Under the pieces are notes generated by a model that searched no databases, was not told the origin of the DNA, and worked only from the letters and a program-made list of their open reading frames with translations. A program made the position numbers and the translations under genes. Shown one piece after another: positions 61,437-64,000 of a DNA stretch of 64,000 nt (positions within the stretch are counted from its first letter, which is position 1; every line of letters starts with the position of its first letter). The DNA comes from Candidatus Poribacteria bacterium (GTDB lineage: Bacteria; Poribacteria; WGA-4E; WGA-3G): assembly GCA_026706025.1 (NCBI GenBank), contig JAPOZO010000076.1, positions 29,602 to 93,601 of the forward strand. Direction: 5' to 3'.

Positions 61437-62258
61437 ATGTCAACAACCACCGAGAAAAAAACGATTCAACCGACTGGAAATTTTCGCGCCATTCCTGTTG
61501 AGGTACCGGAGAACCTCACCAACATCCGAGTCATCCTTTTTGAACCGCGCGAGCCGGGAAATATCGGCTCTGTTGCCAGAGTTGTCAAGGGTATGGGACT
61601 GTCGCAGTTGTATCTGGTAAATCCTGTGCCATTCCAAGATGTAGATGCAACGTGGTACATGGCACACGGTGCGAAGGATATTCTCGAAAACTGTCGCGTC
61701 GTTCCCGAACTAAGAGACGCGCTTGACGGTATCCAATATCTGGTAGGGACGACGCACCGTCGCCGTGATGTACGTCTACCGCAACCCGTACCTGCAAGAG
61801 ATGCCGCGCAGACCATCGCCACAATTTCACAAGATAAGCAGGTCGCGCTCCTATTTGGACGTGAAGATTTCGGTTTATCTACCGATCAGGTGAGCCTCTG
61901 CCAGTTGACAGCGAGCGTGCCGATGGCGACCAAAAACCCGTCCCTAAATCTCGCACAAGCCGTCCAAATCTTCGCGTATGAGGTCTTCGTTGCGAGTCTG
62001 GACGATTACCCACTCTCTGAGATTGACTATGCTGAAGTGAACGCCTTGGAAGAGTTCTACGAGCGCGTTACACGTTTGTTAGATAAGGTCGGCATGTCGC
62101 CGTATAATAGCGAATGGGAAACGTATCTGAAATCGTTACGGCGTGTTTTCTCCCGTGCCCCATTAGAATCAAGGGACATCGCCACACTGGATATAATTTT
62201 CTCTACAGCGTTTCGGTACATTGAGCGACTTGAAAAGAAGTTAGACGAGGACTGCTGA
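61437..62258 (+). CDS. trmJ: TrmJ/TrmH-type SPOUT RNA methyltransferase
   Basis: A 273-residue SAM-dependent 2'-O-methyltransferase of the SpoU/TrmH class. It has motif 1 PGNIGSVARVVKGMG, motif 2 LLFGREDFGLS and motif 3 NPSLNLAQAVQIFAYE, then a helical C-terminal extension typical of TrmJ (tRNA position 32). I start at the ATG at 61437 (MSTTTEKK), but no ribosome site is visible. The open frame extends to 61347, inside the preceding gene. The specific tRNA target is by family only, so the symbol is tentative. Confidence 0.85.
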   Translation: MSTTTEKKTIQPTGNFRAIPVEVPENLTNIRVILFEPREPGNIGSVARVVKGMGLSQLYLVNPVPFQDVDATWYMAHGAKDILENCRVVPELRDALDGIQYLVGTTHRRRDVRLPQPVPARDAAQTIATISQDKQVALLFGREDFGLSTDQVSLCQLTASVPMATKNPSLNLAQAVQIFAYEVFVASLDDYPLSEIDYAEVNALEEFYERVTRLLDKVGMSPYNSEWETYLKSLRRVFSRAPLESRDIATLDIIFSTAFRYIERLEKKLDEDC

Positions 62259-62301
62259 CTTTCAGAAATGTTATAATTTCTTGAGCAGTGGTTATAGAAC
62301 A

Positions 62302-63903
62302 ATGAAAACATTTAATACCTTTGGTCCCGTGAATCCTGAAGAACATTATGTCGTCTCACGTGCTGAAGAGCTCGCTGATTTCATCAAGCGTGTCAAACTG
62401 GGACGATATATCGTTATCTTCGCGCCTCGGCAAACTGGAAAAACAACGTTCTTTCAATGGGCTCTTGATGCCCTCGCCGCCGATACCTCAGAAACCTATT
62501 TCCCGATTGAAGTTAATTTTGAAGTATATGAAGACTATACTGCGTCCGAGTTTTACACCTCACTTTATCAAAGCATTTACGAGGAGATTAAATGGGTCCT
62601 TGAAAAACGCGGACGCGTGCCCTCTGAAACGCTAAGCCGATTCTTGGAAAACACTAAGTTAACCGATCACGTTGCAATGCTTAGATTTTTTCAACAGTTC
62701 GCAAATTTTCTCGGAGATGAGAAACTTGTCCTCATTATTGACGAGTTTGATGGTATTCCTCAAGATGCTTTGCGTGGTTTCCTTCGGTCACTCCGCAGTA
62801 TCTATGTGCAGCGTTCTATGCGTAAATGCCCTTACAGTGTCGGTATTGTAGGCGTTAAGAACGTTACGCAACTCAATCTGGACCGTTCTATTTCGCCGTT
62901 CAATATCCAAGACGAGTTCACTTTGCCCAACTTCACACTTGAGCAGGTCTACGAGCTCCTTACACAATATACAGACGAAGTCGGTCAAACCTTCGCTCCT
63001 AAAGTCATTGAAAATATTCACAAACAAACTGCCGGACAACCCTTCCTCGTCAACCGATTCGCGCAGATTCTGACAGAGGAGATGGCTATCTCGAAAAGTG
63101 AAACGATCCAGATGGCGCACTTTGCAGAAGCACATACGCAACTTCTTGAAGAAACAAACGTCAATATCAATCACCTGATAACCAATATCCGCAGAAATCC
63201 GCGTTTTGAGAGCATCCTGATGCGAATTGCCTCTTACGAAAGCGGCCTCCGCTTCAATCCAGACGACGAAGTCATTAGTGAACTCGCCACTTACGGTGTT
63301 ATTACAAAAGGATCTGACAGAATGTGTGAGATCCTCAACCCCATATATCAGCAGCGTATCATACAAGCGTTCAAACCGCTTGTTAATGGGTTGGAGCACG
63401 AGTATTTCCCCGAGGATACCCATCAAGGTTTGGTTGATTATCTAACCTCTGCAGGTCAGATTAAGATGGACTCGCTCCTTGACAACTTCCGAGATTTTAT
63501 TGCGCGTGCAGGCTTTCGGATTCTATTGGTACCGGATACACCAAAGGAATTTGTCGGTCAGCATCTTCTCTATGCGTATCTGGATCAATTCGTCCAATTA
63601 ATACGGGGGCATATCTACCTTGAAGGGCAAACTGGACGCGGCAAAATCGACCTCGCAATTTTCCACAACGCCAAAAAATACATCGTTGAGACCAAGATAT
63701 GGGAGGGACCCCGGTCCTATCAGTCTGGCAAAAAACAACTCGCAGCATATCTCAAACTCGAGGGCGTAAATGAAGGATACTACGTCGTATTCGATCATCG
63801 CACCGAGCCAGAACCCCGCGTAGAAACAGAGACAATAGACGGTTTGACAATCCGAAGTTACGTCATTCCTGTCGTCCAAGAAGCACCCTCACAACAGACC
63901 TAA
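62302..63903 (+). CDS. AAA-like ATPase with C-terminal PD-(D/E)XK-like nuclease region
   Basis: A 533-residue protein from the ATG at 62302 (MKTFNTFGPVNPEEHYVVSR). P-loop Walker A is APRQTGKTT (41-49) and Walker B is LVLIIDEFD. The ATPase part is like the AAA families found in defence or transposon contexts. The last 110 residues hold GRGKIDLAIFHNAKKYIVET followed by KIWEG, which fits D-x(n)-E-x-K of restriction-like nucleases. TATAAT at 62272-62277 is a possible -10 box. Role unknown; families of this build occur as multiple paralogues in Poribacteria-type genomes. Confidence 0.8.
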   Translation: MKTFNTFGPVNPEEHYVVSRAEELADFIKRVKLGRYIVIFAPRQTGKTTFFQWALDALAADTSETYFPIEVNFEVYEDYTASEFYTSLYQSIYEEIKWVLEKRGRVPSETLSRFLENTKLTDHVAMLRFFQQFANFLGDEKLVLIIDEFDGIPQDALRGFLRSLRSIYVQRSMRKCPYSVGIVGVKNVTQLNLDRSISPFNIQDEFTLPNFTLEQVYELLTQYTDEVGQTFAPKVIENIHKQTAGQPFLVNRFAQILTEEMAISKSETIQMAHFAEAHTQLLEETNVNINHLITNIRRNPRFESILMRIASYESGLRFNPDDEVISELATYGVITKGSDRMCEILNPIYQQRIIQAFKPLVNGLEHEYFPEDTHQGLVDYLTSAGQIKMDSLLDNFRDFIARAGFRILLVPDTPKEFVGQHLLYAYLDQFVQLIRGHIYLEGQTGRGKIDLAIFHNAKKYIVETKIWEGPRSYQSGKKQLAAYLKLEGVNEGYYVVFDHRTEPEPRVETETIDGLTIRSYVIPVVQEAPSQQT

Positions 63904-63928
63904 TGCTTACGCAATTTAGCACGATTTA

Positions 63929-63962
63929 AAAACTGAATATCCCCGCAGAGCCATTCAGTTTT
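63929..63962 (+). terminator. Terminator-like hairpin after the AAA-ATPase gene
   Basis: A perfect 10-bp stem AAAACTGAAT/ATTCAGTTTT with a 14-base loop. The arms also form fragments seen near 29456 and 29600, so it may belong to a repeat family. Confidence 0.55.
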
Positions 63963-64000
63963 CGTTATTAGAAATTTTCTATGATCTTTAGAGCATGTGC

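Overview
The window is about 48% GC by eye and looks like chromosome from an uncultured, heterotrophic bacterium. The gene content points to Candidatus Poribacteria or a close relative: eight phytanoyl-CoA-dioxygenase (PhyH) family genes, sulfatases, Gfo/Idh/MocA oxidoreductases, secreted WD40 and leucine-rich-repeat proteins ending in dockerin or FlgD-like sorting modules, a DUF6785-type membrane protein, and many small palindromic intergenic repeats. The taxon is an inference from family content; no rRNA or other phylogenetic marker RNA was found.

Layout. 1-6.8 kb (minus strand): truncated DUF6785 membrane protein, small lipoprotein, two PhyH genes, Cu/Zn superoxide dismutase, a 14-repeat WD40 protein and a PhyH paralogue, with a short PhyH relic between the paralogues. 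6.8-9.8 kb: a Rieske-GAF-PAS-sigma54 activator divergent from a VOC (glyoxalase-fold) gene. The space between them holds three copies of one palindrome and a -24/-12 promoter, forming an apparently complete redox-responsive regulatory unit. 9.9-12.0 kb: a small membrane protein and a WD40-dockerin-FlgD-like secreted protein. 12.7-18.6 kb: apparent operon of a double-PhyH protein, creatininase-family hydrolase, polytopic membrane protein and alpha/alpha-barrel carbohydrate enzyme. 18.7-23.3 kb: two divergent sulfatases, a metallo-beta-lactamase/cupin fusion and a lipoprotein.

23.5-34.8 kb (mostly plus): Gfo/Idh/MocA oxidoreductase, LRR-dockerin protein, BCCT transporter, cysteine desulfurase, a small toxin-antitoxin-like pair, an IS200/IS605-like remnant, AMP-dependent acyl-CoA synthetase, Uma2-type protein, DUF362 protein and PhyH. 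34.8-40.8 kb: PL10 pectate lyase, tandem PhyH paralogues, a second sigma54-type promoter ahead of a small ORF and a SUMF1-fold protein, and another PhyH.

41.4-51.1 kb: five plus-strand genes forming a circularly permuted ATP-grasp / alpha-E / transglutaminase cluster, with the module present twice (split and fused). This family set is predicted to build and process peptide or amide bonds, but its substrate is unknown. A MazG-like gene follows, flanked by 28-bp inverted repeats. 51.7-56.7 kb (minus): uronate-isomerase-like protein, oxidoreductase, PH-like membrane protein, then secG-tpiA-gapA. 57.3-63.9 kb (plus): a giant secreted ThuA/LamG/propeller protein, TrmJ-like RNA methyltransferase and an AAA ATPase with a PD-(D/E)XK-like tail.

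The functional theme is scavenging of complex organic matter: pectin/uronate enzymes, sulfatases, many non-haem iron oxygenases and a betaine-type transporter. The most unusual items are the Rieske-sigma54 regulator with its operator array and the duplicated ATP-grasp/alpha-E/transglutaminase cluster.
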